Part shown: piece after piece, positions 12,674-22,920 of the stretch | Layout: each line of letters begins with the position of its first letter | How positions within the stretch are numbered: the stretch's first letter is position 1 | Assembly (NCBI RefSeq): GCF_947179165.1 | Contig: NC_077238.1 | Location: 70,353,257-70,417,256, forward strand | Length of the DNA: 64,000 nucleotides | Direction: 5' to 3' | Source of the DNA: Solanum dulcamara | Lineage: Eukaryota > Streptophyta > Magnoliopsida > Solanales > Solanaceae | The notes under the pieces: model-generated | Databases searched by the model: none | Told to the model about the DNA's origin: nothing | Seen by the model: only the letters and a program-made list of their open reading frames with translations | Translations under genes and position numbers: made by a program

Positions 12674-12945
12674 TGAATAATATGCTCTGCCTGAATATCT
12701 GTCTGTAGATGGAAAGTGATACTAAGATTCATCTTTAAATCCAAACCTTTCTGGAATGACTTCTAAAACTAAGCAGCGAATTGATCTTCTCTATCTGAGA
12801 TGATAGATAAAGAAACCCCATAAAGTGTGACAATTTCACAAAGGTAGAATATGGCATAGTCCTCGACAGTGTCCGTAGTCTTAACGAGTAATACATGGGA
12901 TGATTTGGTAATACTATCCACAATCACCCAAATAGAATCGTGCTA
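12674..12945 (-). pseudogene. Gypsy integrase core remnant
   Basis: The minus strand encodes pieces of the catalytic core in broken frames: a block like DLKMNLSITFHLQTD followed by QAEH (matching the FHPQTDGQAER region that carries the catalytic Glu), a block around YGVSLS, and an upstream VIVDR-like segment. It is continuous with the integrase tail at 7487-8342 once the solo LTR is removed. Frames are interrupted throughout, so it is dead. Homology fades at about 12945. Confidence 0.7.
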
Positions 12946-14540
12946 TCTATGGGATAGCAATTTTCATACCCCAAACTCAAGGGGCGCAACTGGCATGTAA
13001 TGCCAAAACTCAGAAGCCGACCCTGTTGAACTATTTGCTACTAGCGCATGGTAGCCACACGTAATCAAGAAACCAAAAAAGTATATATCAATTTAAAATT
13101 AAGCCCTCGGCCGGCAAGGCCCCTTTCAACAACTCTATAAAAGAAACAGCTACTCCCAACAACTCATATAAAGAAATAGCCAATTAGCTCACAAGTCCTG
13201 ATTGGGCCATCAGGGACACCATGATCTCTATACAAAAGATGAAGGAAGGTATATAAAAAGACAATGCATCGAACAACTATCGATCCTAGCAATCCAACAA
13301 ACCAGGCCAACCTGGCCATAAGATAGTTATACAACATACACACTAGTCTGCAAGCCTCTAAGAGTAGTAAATCTTGGCGGGATAGGCCCCCGGACTACTC
13401 AACCAAATATATACAACAAAAGTGAAAACACCTCCAAACTCTGGTAGCTCCAAAAGAAAATAGCTAGCCAACCTGATCGAAGTCAACCCTGCTGTTGAGG
13501 AGGTCTATTTAGTCTTCTGTCGGGACCTAAAGGCATGAATGCAGTGACCCCAGGAAATAGGGCATCAGTACAAAATAATGTACCGAGTATGAAAGGCGAT
13601 AGAATATGAGCAGGTATCATAATATATGAGAGTAATAAGATAAATAAATCAAGGTTAAGATAAGCGTACTGACCTACTCCTAAATATAAACATATAAAAA
13701 ATAATAAAGCAACAACCCAACAAGCCCCCATAAGCTTGGCAGGTAAAAACAACAAACAAGACCACCTGCCTAGGCCCTCATAAGCACAGAAGGTGCCAAT
13801 TCAGTCTATATACCCCTATCGGTAGTTCTCTATCCCTATAGGAAGTTACATAGCCCTCTTAGGCAACAATATAGCCCCATAGGAAGTGTATATCCCTATT
13901 AGGCATTAATATAGAATCGTAGTCAACTCATGAACCTCTTAGGCAACAACATATCCCCTTAAGCCATACATAGACTTCCTAGGTCACAATAGCCCCGTAG
14001 GCAACTAATTTCCCTCTTAAGAAAAATATAGCCCTATAGGTAGTACATAGCCTTCTCAGGCATCAATATATCCTCGTAGGCAACTCATAGCCATCTTAGG
14101 AAATAATTAAATTCCTGCAGCTAACCACAATAGCCCCAGGGGCAATAATAACAATTCAATAGGCAAAAGAGGGCAATTTAGCTATAGGCAACCTATACCA
14201 ATAGTCTCTAAGTCATTCCCAAATAGGGCCGTTACTAATAGAATAAGAATCCCGAACATAGATAACTATAGCAACTCGAGCAACCAACAACCAACAATCG
14301 TGGGTACGAGTATTCCTAGTTCAAATACTTACCCTAGAAAGAGAAGTTCTCAAGAAACTAACTTCCTCCAAGGTTCATCTGTCATCCAAGGTAAGGTTTG
14401 ACCATGGAATTCCATAATTTCTTCATCTTAACACCAACTAATATATTTTACCCATGGAATCCATAGGTTTTCAAGAAAATCCACCTCTAAGGTTCAAGAA
14501 ATGAATTCTTGCCATCTCTTCCTCCAAATATCTCACCTTT
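12946..14540 (-). mobile_element. Minus-strand LTR fragment
   Basis: No coding motifs are seen. Near 13525-13590 the reverse complement carries the LTR module (ACTCGGTACATTATTTTGTACTG) followed by a short hairpin, which marks it as an LTR read on the minus strand. The right part contains a 20-bp minisatellite. The outer ends are not clear. Confidence 0.5.
13808..14160. repeat. Degenerate ~20-bp minisatellite
   Basis: About fifteen units with the pattern ATAGCCCnnTAGGnAACnn, alternating CCCCATAGG and CCCTCTTAGG types, with starts near 13811, 13831, 13851, 13872, 13891 and onward. Confidence 0.75.
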
Positions 14541-16078
14541 CTCAAGAATTAAGAGCGTATAAGGTATGTAAGTCTAAACTAAAGCATGTACATTGTTCTT
14601 CCATGTGCCCCATGATTGTGATAGGTATTTATGAATGATTTGAGTCCCCATGATTGTATATCTTGGGAATTTCCTTAAATTTAACATGTTTTACATAATA
14701 TTGCGTGATTGATATTTTTCTATGAACTTATTTCTAGAACAAATAACTTAAACTACTTATTTCATAAACCCTAATAGTATTTTGACTAATTTTGGATGTA
14801 TATGCCTGAGGATTGAGTCTAGACCCTTGAACTTGTAATTGCATGATTATGATTGTGATGTGAGCATGATGATAGTCTTGATAAAACTTGATAGTCCTTT
14901 ATATCTTCATAATTGAACCCAATTGAATGGTCTCAACTAAATATTTTCATAAGTGATTTTCCCAAGTACTCTTAAACGAGTGATTGGGAATGATTGGAAG
15001 ATTGATTGGTTGAAAGAATTGATTGGAATTAATTGATGAAATGACATTATTGATTGGTTGATTGAAATTGGTTGTCTTTGGAACATTTATTCTTGGGAGG
15101 AGTATCTAGCACCTAATTGGGTAAGAGTAAGAAATAATCTAAACCCAATAACTACGTAGCCAGCATAGAAAAGAATTAAACCATTAAAGTCTTATGTTTC
15201 CCTTTTTATCATCCTAAAAATATAGGATTTGATTGATTGGTTGGATCCATGATTGGATGATTTATCCTTTACCCTGATAAGATATTGGTTGATGGTGGAA
15301 ACAACAATGAGTTTGTTGTACGCTCATTGGCTCATAACTGATTGTTGTTGGATAAGAGAAGCTCTCTATAGGTCTTGATAGTACTCTAATTGGATTGAAT
15401 TGGATTAGATTGTATATAATTGGTGTTTGTCTAAACCTCACTCTTGCTTTAGACTTATGGCATCCTAATTGAGTTTCTCTTCTTTCTGATTTGAGATGTC
15501 TAAACTGATATTATTCTACCTTGATGCATGTTTCATTCAGCTATATTACATACTCATGCATTTCATGTAATGACATCCATTTTGACCTGCATTATTTCAT
15601 GATATAGAGATAGGTTCTATGGATCATCAACATGCACACCATTGAGGATCTATTCACATTCAGATGATTGATAAGTCCTCCTCTGCATTCGGAGGATACC
15701 ACTTATGTTATTCCTTCTTTGAGATTAGTCTTTTCATTTTGATTTGAGGTAGCCATTAACCTGTCATTGACACCACTTAGACAGTTTATAGAGGCTTCAT
15801 AGACTAGATTGTGATGGGTTGATTGAGTATGTTTATTCTTTGAATTGTTATTGTCATACTATTTTCATGATATAGATTGGAGTTTGATTTTTTGGCCGAT
15901 GAACTTTCTTCCTTTAGTTAGATTGTTGATTGGATTTTCCCACCTAATTTTCTCTTTATTTTAAGAATTTTGCAGATTGAATGAATGAATGGATATGTGA
16001 CAAGGCCAAGTGGTTCCTTGGGAGCCAGTAATAGTTTTTGATGCTAGTTACATCTGCGGTACCCTCTCGAGGTATGAT
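14541..16078 (+). mobile_element. 5'-truncated plus-strand gypsy LTR
   Basis: From about 14560 (AAGGTATGTAAG, AAAGCATGTACATTG, TGCCCCATGATTGTG) to the terminal ACCCTCTCGAGGTATGATA the sequence follows the LTRs at 19461-21548 and 26526-28578. It includes GGAGTATC, the ACTACGTAGCCAGCATAG block and the GAGGCTTCATAGACTAGATTG block. The first several hundred bases of the LTR and any internal region are missing. Confidence 0.7.
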
Positions 16079-16089
16079 ATCTACTACTC

Positions 16090-16220
16090 TACTAAGGTGG
16101 AGGGAAACAGCCGTCCTATATTGGTAGGAGTCAGGTCTGCGTACACTTTACCCTCCCCAGACCCCACGATGTGGGATTTCACTGGGTTGTTGTTGTTGTT
16201 GTTGTACTAAGGTGGAGGGA
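16090..16220 (+). mobile_element. Short RTE-type LINE (or SINE) 3' end with 16-bp target-site duplication
   Basis: A 99-bp body (16106-16204) carries CAGGTCTGCGTACACTTTAC, CCCTCCCCAGACCCCAC and a tail of six TTG triplets. The same 3' end terminates the RTE LINE at 37593-38372. It is flanked by TACTAAGGTGGAGGGA at 16090-16105 and 16205-16220. The shared end with the LINE means it could be a 5'-truncated LINE or a SINE that borrowed the tail. Confidence 0.8.
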
Positions 16221-17750
16221 GCTAACCTGAGGTCCAACTGCTCCTCAAACACATACTTGGGCCCAACAATACAAACACAACTCAATAGCAGCATAACATG
16301 CTCAATAAAGTATAATAGGCCTACTTCTAATCAACAAGCGAAGGCATCAAAAAGAGTTCTAGAATTAATATAGGGGGAGTAATTCTCATGGGTCGATGCC
16401 CTACTCCAAACATATCAGTCCATCCTACAACTAAGCATAACTACACTAAACCGAAAGCTACTACGATCCACTAAGGTTTCAGGCACTAGCACAGGGCACA
16501 CCATCCAAAACTTGCCCTATCAAACACTACGCCTAGCTACAAGGGCAAAAGAATATGTTCTAAGGCATCTAAGGCTCAATCCTAGCCTAAGGTCATCAGT
16601 CTCAATCCTAAATAAAGGATAATCTCACTAAGCCATGCCACACGCAAGGACACAAGTATAAACCAAGGATTTTAAGAGATTATGCTAGCCTAATGTTCAA
16701 CCGGAGTGAGGAAAATTGGATAGAAGGAAGCAAACCTAATACTTGACTATTACCAACCTATATCATATGTAATCCATACTTAAACATTATTTAGTAAAGC
16801 TCTGTGAAAAGGGCTACTGTAGCCTAACTCAAAGCCGATCACGTGCACTCTGCATCCTCTGTATTGAAGCTTTCCTCCTCTGAATCACCTGTGGTCACCT
16901 CCACACTATCAAAATATCAATAACAATACAAATACGAGGGCTTAGACACCAAATTTACAATAATCGGAGATGGATTCAAAATTTGGTCTAAAATGGGATT
17001 GTGGGACCCACATCGGTAATCCATAAATTGACTTCATGAAAAGATTCATTTTATCTCCCTAAACTTGTGCCCCAAAAAGAAAGACAATTTGGGGCTTGGA
17101 ACATCCCAACGTGCATAAAAATCTACCATTAAGGAATACTAAACTGGGCAGCCCTTGGGGAACAAATTTACGTCACTACGTCGCTTTCCAAAACTTACAA
17201 CAACCCCAATGTGTAGCCAAAATCGAACGAACACCTAACACTTGAGTTTCTCTCAACACAAAATCATCCCACGCCCAAACACAGTCTTAAGCTAAATTTC
17301 ACAAGGGGTCTCAAAATGAGATCGAAAGCCTTTAGACCAGTACAAAAGGTTGTTCCAAACCAAATTGATGTTTTAAAAATAAATGCACTGCCAGAATTCT
17401 CATCCGAGCATGTTTACCAAGAATATTGACCAAGGTCAAACTTAGACCAAAGCTTAGGGGCTAAAAACTAGCACCAAAAGCCTTGAAATCTGAGCCAACC
17501 ATGTCATTATCCTAAATTCACCCTTCTAGAGCTGATGGAACCATTAGAACTTCATTTTGAGGTTGTCTTCTTATGGTTTTTTTTGAATTCAACCATTCAA
17601 ATTCTAAGATCTTCATAACACAAAATTTGGCGTATAACCCAAACAAAGGACAAGGAGACTGAATTGTTAGTTTGAGTAAGTCATAAACAACTTGGGGTTG
17701 CTAGCTTTAAACGTCAAAAAGATCAAATAATGGAGGAAATGACCTAGAGG
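16221..17750 (-). repeat. Old minus-strand LTR, array unit 0
   Basis: It matches 30193-32220 from GAGCTAACCTGAGGTCCAAC to GGAAATGACCTAGAGG. Relative to that copy it lacks about 440 bases equivalent to 31240-31690. At its right edge it joins directly to a MADS-box pseudogene within AGGAAAAAGGAGAAGGATC, so the normal intervening flank and the 3' third of the gene are missing in this unit. Confidence 0.65.
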
Positions 17751-17759
17751 AAAAAGGAG

Positions 17760-18313
17760 AAGGATCACTTAGCCTCGGGAGTTGTTCCTACCGGTTACCA
17801 TTGATTCAGTAATGGGTTGAGGGGCATTCGATGTAGAACTCTCTCCATCAACATTTTTTCTCATTAATTCATGTACATCTTTGAGGTTTTTCTTGATCAC
17901 ATGACTCAACTCGTTATGATCATAAGGTGTATGTCAAATGTTTTTTCCACTTAAGACTTCATACATCTCATTTGTCTTTTTCTTGTCCCTGTTTTCATTT
18001 CTTATTTTTTATAGTTGTTCCTCCAACTTCTTGATCCTTTGCTCGGTGAACTCTTTTGTTGTCACCATATTTTTGGATTTCTCCAATGTCAGCAACTCCT
18101 TAAACTTTATAAAAGTGTTTTGTGCAGCATCATTATTTGGAAATATGATGGTTCATTTCTTTAAGGACCATAAACAACAATTGTCAGTTCAAAATCACAA
18201 AGTGTTTTGAGTTCTTCACACTTTTTGAAGAGACCTTTTTGTCTTTTCTGATATGATACTTTTCTTTTACTCTTATCTTCAATCAAAGTGAAGTTAACTT
18301 TGTTTCTTGGCAT
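17760..18313 (-). pseudogene. Type I MADS-box pseudogene, copy A
   Basis: This minus-strand copy aligns with codons 1 to about 180 of the intact gene at 38849-39775, starting at the ATG whose complement is 18311-18313. The MADS N-terminus is preserved. At the codon matching Tyr55 of the intact gene a TAA replaces TAT, and a single-base deletion follows a few codons later (CCATCATATT against CCATACATATT). The 3' end is lost in a fusion to old LTR sequence. It is non-functional as a full MADS protein; a short MADS-only peptide of about 54 residues could still be translated in principle. Confidence 0.85.
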
Positions 18314-19455
18314 GATTAAAGGGGAGGAGAAATGTATTTGTTTAGATATATGGTATCCAATAGATTTTTTGTTGTAGTAGTTATTTTCCTTTTTCTTGCC
18401 TAGGATTAACTCCTATTTATATAAAAATATTTCCATTCTGTAAATTTTTGAATAATTTGAATTTGACATATTTTTCTTGATAGCAAGAACAATTTTGGAT
18501 AAGCACTAAATGAGGGGACCTGAAATACACAACTAGATAAAATCATCTTGAAATATATGTATTTTATGATTCCGGTCTTATGTTGACCAACTTATTAGGA
18601 AAAATATTAGTTTAAGTAGTCTCCACAAAATATGGTCATAATTTACTCAGTTACTTCATCAAGTTTTTTTTAAAAAAGTATATTTTAACTGAAGGATGAA
18701 CAAAAGTAAATATTGAAACAATGTCATTTTATATACTGGCTAAGATTTTTTAAATATCAAATGGAAATTTATGTATGATTGTAGATGTTACAACGTTTGT
18801 AGAAGCACATTGTTATTTTTATTAATTTTGGATAAACCATATTTAGTAAAATATTTATGTTGCTTTCAAATATATTTGAAACTCAATCTTACTTAAATAT
18901 TTTTGCTAATGTCCGATACTCACCAACCTGTCACTTGATTCACATTATATATATTTCTAAATTAATTTTGAGACAAATCAATATGAAATATTTGCACACA
19001 TCAAAATGATGTGTATACAATAGTGTGAAATTTAAATGAATTTTTTGTTCGTTTTAAGAAAAATACTGAAGATGAAGGGAGGCTAGTTTTCGATGTCTTA
19101 CTAATGTTTTATCAAATGAAGATGTAAATTTATTACTCTAATGAATTTTTTATGGTAAATAAGATAACTGTTAATAATATTAGGATTATATATAAGTTTC
19201 TTTGATTCTTTCTAGCTAATGTCAATTTGTTTAAACCAGAGAGGAAGAAAGAATGACGAATTTATTAAGTCTATGTCATGTTTAGTTTAACTCGTTTAAA
19301 TGTAATGACTCATCCTGTCGTTATTAAAAATACCAATGATAAAATCTTGAGTTTGAAAATTGGTCTATCTAGTAGAGTTAGGCTGGGATCCGCCCCACCT
19401 TGGAAAAAATATTTCTCTTACACGGGAAAATGAAAAAAAAATATTTCTCTTACGC
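18314..19455 (-). repeat. Upstream flank of MADS copy A (duplicated in units 2, 3 and 4)
   Basis: Non-coding DNA matching 33990-35180 and 39776-40766, including the ACTCCT.TTATATAAAAATAT block, the GTTGACCAACTTATTAGG block and the GATTGTAGATGTTACAA block. It would contain the promoter of copy A. The right end (19390-19460) holds two or three copies of a short motif around AAAATATTTCTCTTACGCAG, the target of the gypsy insertion. Confidence 0.75.
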
Positions 19456-19460
19456 AGGAA
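19456..19460. other. Target-site duplication AGGAA, left copy
   Basis: AGGAA immediately precedes the LTR start TGTTACACCC. The same five bases follow the 3' LTR end at 28579-28583. Confidence 0.85.
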
Positions 19461-21548
19461 TGTTACACCCGGTAAAATTATCAAAATACCCTTAGAATAA
19501 AAAATGCTCGCATAACGTATCATCCTTAACATTTTCGGCCAATCCGAGGCTGGAATATCAATCAAGGGGAAAATTGTGTGGGAAAATGGTCTTAGTCGAA
19601 TTTTAGGCCAATCGGATTGAAAGATAAATTTTCAAAGTGAAATAACGTAAAGCAGAGGAGTGTGCGCCAGGTCCACGACATTTAATCTTATACTTGGTAT
19701 TTTCTACAGGATTAGAATTTGATCAAAAAAATTTGGAAAAAAATGCACTATGAGGGAACAAGTGCGCGACAGAGGCCAATTTTCTGCTCGTTTTTATTTT
19801 TAAGGGAGGGGATTTCAGTCTTTCTCCCACCCCTCCTATACTTAACTCATGACTAATATAGGTCATTTTTGACCGTAAAAGAGTTTCTAAACATTCCTAA
19901 GTTCTTCTACGTATTCTAACTAGAAACTTAGGGCTAAGGAGTGAAGAAAAGGATAGGGTTCTAAAGATTCTAGCAAACTCTTGCAAGATTGATTGTTTTG
20001 TCTTAATCCCAAGTATGTAAGGTTAAACTAAAGCATGGAAATTGTTCTTTCATGTTCCCCATGATTGTGAATGATTTGAGTTCCCATGATTGTGTTCCAA
20101 GAGATTTTCCTTAAATTTACATATTTTACCTACTAATACAAAATTGATGTTTTTATATGAACTTGTTTCCTAAAAAAATGATTTAAACCACTTACACCAT
20201 AAATTGTAATAGTATTTTGACCAAAATTGAATGTATATGCCTAAGGATTGAGTCCAAAGCCTTGAACTTGTAAATGCATGATTGTGATTATCATGTGAGC
20301 ATGATGATAGTTCTCATGAAACTTGAAAGTCTTTGTATCTGATAGTCCTTGTATCATCACTATTGAACTCAATTGAATGGTCTCCACTAAATGTTTTCAT
20401 AAATAATTATCCCAACTACTCATAAATGAATGATCTGGGAATGATTGGAAGATTGATTATTTGAATAGATTGATTTGATAGAACTAATGAACTGATAAAA
20501 GTCCATATGAGACTTGTTCATTGGTTGATTGGGATTGATTTCCTTATGAGAATTGAGTGTTGGAAGGAGTATCGAGCATCGAATTAGGTAAGAGTAAGTA
20601 ATAACTCAAACTCAATAACTACGTAGCCAGCATAGGAGAGGATTGATCCATTAAAGTTGGATGTTTCCCTTGATTTGAATGTCCTAAAAAGATAGGACTT
20701 GATTGCTTGATTGGATCCCTGATTGCATGATTCGTCCTTTACCCTAGCAAAGAAATGAACGGTTGTAGCAACAACAACAATCTTATTGTATGATCACTGG
20801 TTCATAAGTGATTATTGTTGGATAAGAGAAACTCCCATATAGGTCTTGATAGTACTCTTATTTGATTGGATTTGATCTAATTGTATTGGATTGGATTGTA
20901 TATGATTGATCTCTGTCTAAACCTTATTCTTGCCTTAGACTTATGATATCCCGATTGAGTTCCTCATCTTTCTAATTTGAGATATTTGAACTAGTATTAT
21001 TCTATCTTGATGCATATTTTATTCTGCCATATTACATACTCGTACATTCCACATAATGATATCTATTTGGGCTTGCATCATTTTATGATGCAGAAATAAG
21101 TACTATAGATCATCAACAATTGCGCCGTTAGGGATCTATTTACATTCTAGCTGATTGGTAAGTCCTCCCTACTTCGGAGGATACCACTACGTTATCATCT
21201 AGTTTTTGATTTCTGATGTTCCTTTTATTTTGATTTGGTAGCCATGAACCTATTATTGGCACCACTTAGACAGTTGATAGAGGCTTCATAGACTAGATTG
21301 TTGACTTGTTGATTTTAGAATATCATTTGGCTAATTTCATTCGTACTAGTCTTGTTGATTAGATTAGACAGATTGTTCATCTTTGGCCTTATTATATAAG
21401 TATTTATTTGATCATCTTGATGATTTAAGTCTTCCGTTGATAGAAATTTGATTGAATGATTGTGTAAACAGGCCAAGTGGTTCACTTGGGGACTAGCAAT
21501 AGTCTCAAAGTACCGGGGATGCCTAGGGTATCCTCCCGGGGTGTGAAA
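19461..21548 (+). mobile_element. 5' LTR of element A
   Basis: It begins TGTTACACCCGG and ends near GTGTGAAA, where the TGACA end has mutated. The conserved 3'-part module includes ACATACTCGTACATTCCAC (about 21046-21064) and the hairpin TGCATCAT-TTT-ATGATGCA (21074-21092). Confidence 0.85.
21074..21092 (+). promoter_or_regulatory. Conserved LTR hairpin
   Basis: TGCATCAT, a three-base loop TTT, and ATGATGCA form perfect 8-bp arms. The equivalent position is a hairpin in each gypsy LTR of this family group here. Its function is unknown; RNA 3'-end formation or RNA structure in the R region is inference. Confidence 0.6.
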
Positions 21549-21551
21549 AAC

Positions 21552-21566
21552 TTGGTAATAGAGAAC
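21552..21566 (+). other. Primer binding site of element A
   Basis: TTGGTAATAGAGAAC, a mutated version of TTGGTATCAGAGCAC (intact at 57704), lies a few bases after the LTR end. It is complementary to the initiator Met tRNA 3' end. Confidence 0.7.
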
Positions 21567-21624
21567 ATAGTTCAAGAGTCCTAAGGAGTCTATGAATCCG
21601 TGTCTAGTAGAGTCTTTCTTATGT

Positions 21625-21642
21625 GTGTGTTGTGCACCACAC
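21625..21642 (+). promoter_or_regulatory. Leader hairpin with palindromic GTGCAC loop, element A
   Basis: GTGTG, loop TTGTGCAC, CACAC. The same structure sits in the leaders at 44868, 46670, 48472 and 57777. See the finding on possible RNA dimerisation. Confidence 0.55.
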
Positions 21643-21707
21643 TTATAATAAGGAGGCTATAGGATATTAAGAATTGTTTCTCTTCTTTCATATTCTGAGT
21701 TTGTGCA

Positions 21708-21724
21708 ATAGAGTTTAACTCTAT
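21708..21724 (+). repeat. Leader inverted repeat ATAGAGTT/AACTCTAT
   Basis: Two 8-base arms with one base between them lie about 45 bases before the gag ATG. The same palindrome is at 48555-48571 and 57860-57876. Confidence 0.6.
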
Positions 21725-21769
21725 GAAAGTTCACTTTTAATTCGTGCGTTCATGTTTTGAGTTCAGATC

Positions 21770-22920
21770 ATGCCTCTAAGAAGAGATGCCGGACAAGCTA
21801 GGGGCAGAGGATGCCTAGCCAGGCAAAATGTTAACTAACCCGAACAGCAAGTGTCTTAGGGACAACGAGGATCGGTGCCTACAGTGCATCCCCCACAGAC
21901 TTTGTCTTAGGCAGTGACAACACCAGTTCCTATACAGGGAGCAGGTAGATAGAATGCTCTGGGCATATGTAAGGTCCGTGAATTCTTGAGAATGAACCTA
22001 CCTGAGTTCATAAAGTCTACACCCAGTAAACACTTGGAGAACTACATTGAGGAGCTACAGAAATTTCAAGTGATGCATATGGATGATGTTGACAGAGTTG
22101 AGTTGGCTGCCTACAGGTGGCCATACTATGATTTGATCAGTGGAGAAAGAATAGAGCAGTAGGTGTACTAGTGCCGACTTAGGTAGTATTTGAGAAATCT
22201 TTCTTGGGTCGTTTCTTTCGGAGGGAGCTAAGAAAGGCTAAGGTAAGAAAGTTCTTGAATTTGTACAAAAGTATAGTCTCAAGTTCACAAACCTGTCCCG
22301 TTATGCTCTTGAGATGGTTGCTGATATGAGGAGTAAGATGAGCTTATATGTGGATGGACTGGGTCATTCGACAAAGAGAGAGGTAAGGGAAGCAATTCTG
22401 ATTGGATACATAGATATTGGTAGGTTGATGACTTATGTGAAGTAGATGGAGGAGGAGAATATACAAGACAGGGAGGAGTTTAGGAGCAAAAGGGCCAAGA
22501 TATCCAGTCATGAGGTTGGTAAGAGAGGGAATGGGAATGCGAGTCATTTTCATATATGACCATCTGACCTAGATCCATCATCTACTAGTGCGCCTACACC
22601 CAGGATCAAAAATGAATAGAGGTCCCAAAACTTAATTGCCCAGGGATCACAATCATAAGCTAGTGTGGCTTAAGGTTCTAGAGGTGTGCCACCATGTGGT
22701 AAGTATGGACAAATTCACATGGGAGAATGCCGTGAGGGAGGGAATGGGTGCTATAAGTATGTCCAAGTCAGTCACATTCAGAGAGACTGTATGAAGTGGG
22801 CCAGCAAATCCCAATCTTCTGCTCTAGCACTACCAGTTCGAGGAAATCAGAGGGGTGCTACTTCTGGTATGAGCGGGGTACAAACCGTTTATATGCCATG
22901 GGTAGTTGCTAAGATCAGGT
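21770..22920 (+). pseudogene. Gag pseudogene, element A
   Basis: It starts at ATGCCTCTAAGAAG with a basic N-terminus (MPLRRDAGQARGRG) that differs from the MPPKR start of elements C and D. Stops follow within about 30 codons. Near 22000-22440 the capsid-like block matching the other gag copies is recognisable (KVRKFLN-like, MRSKM-like). The two C-terminal zinc-knuckle motifs are damaged: CGKYGQIHMGEC and CYKYVQVSHIQRDC each have Tyr in place of the second Cys. It encoded the structural nucleocapsid/capsid protein and is now dead. Confidence 0.75.

Noticed and set aside
13483..13755. 90-codon minus-strand frame with hydrophobic residues
   Set aside because: It lies in an LTR fragment beside a minisatellite; no motif and no second copy with a conserved frame.
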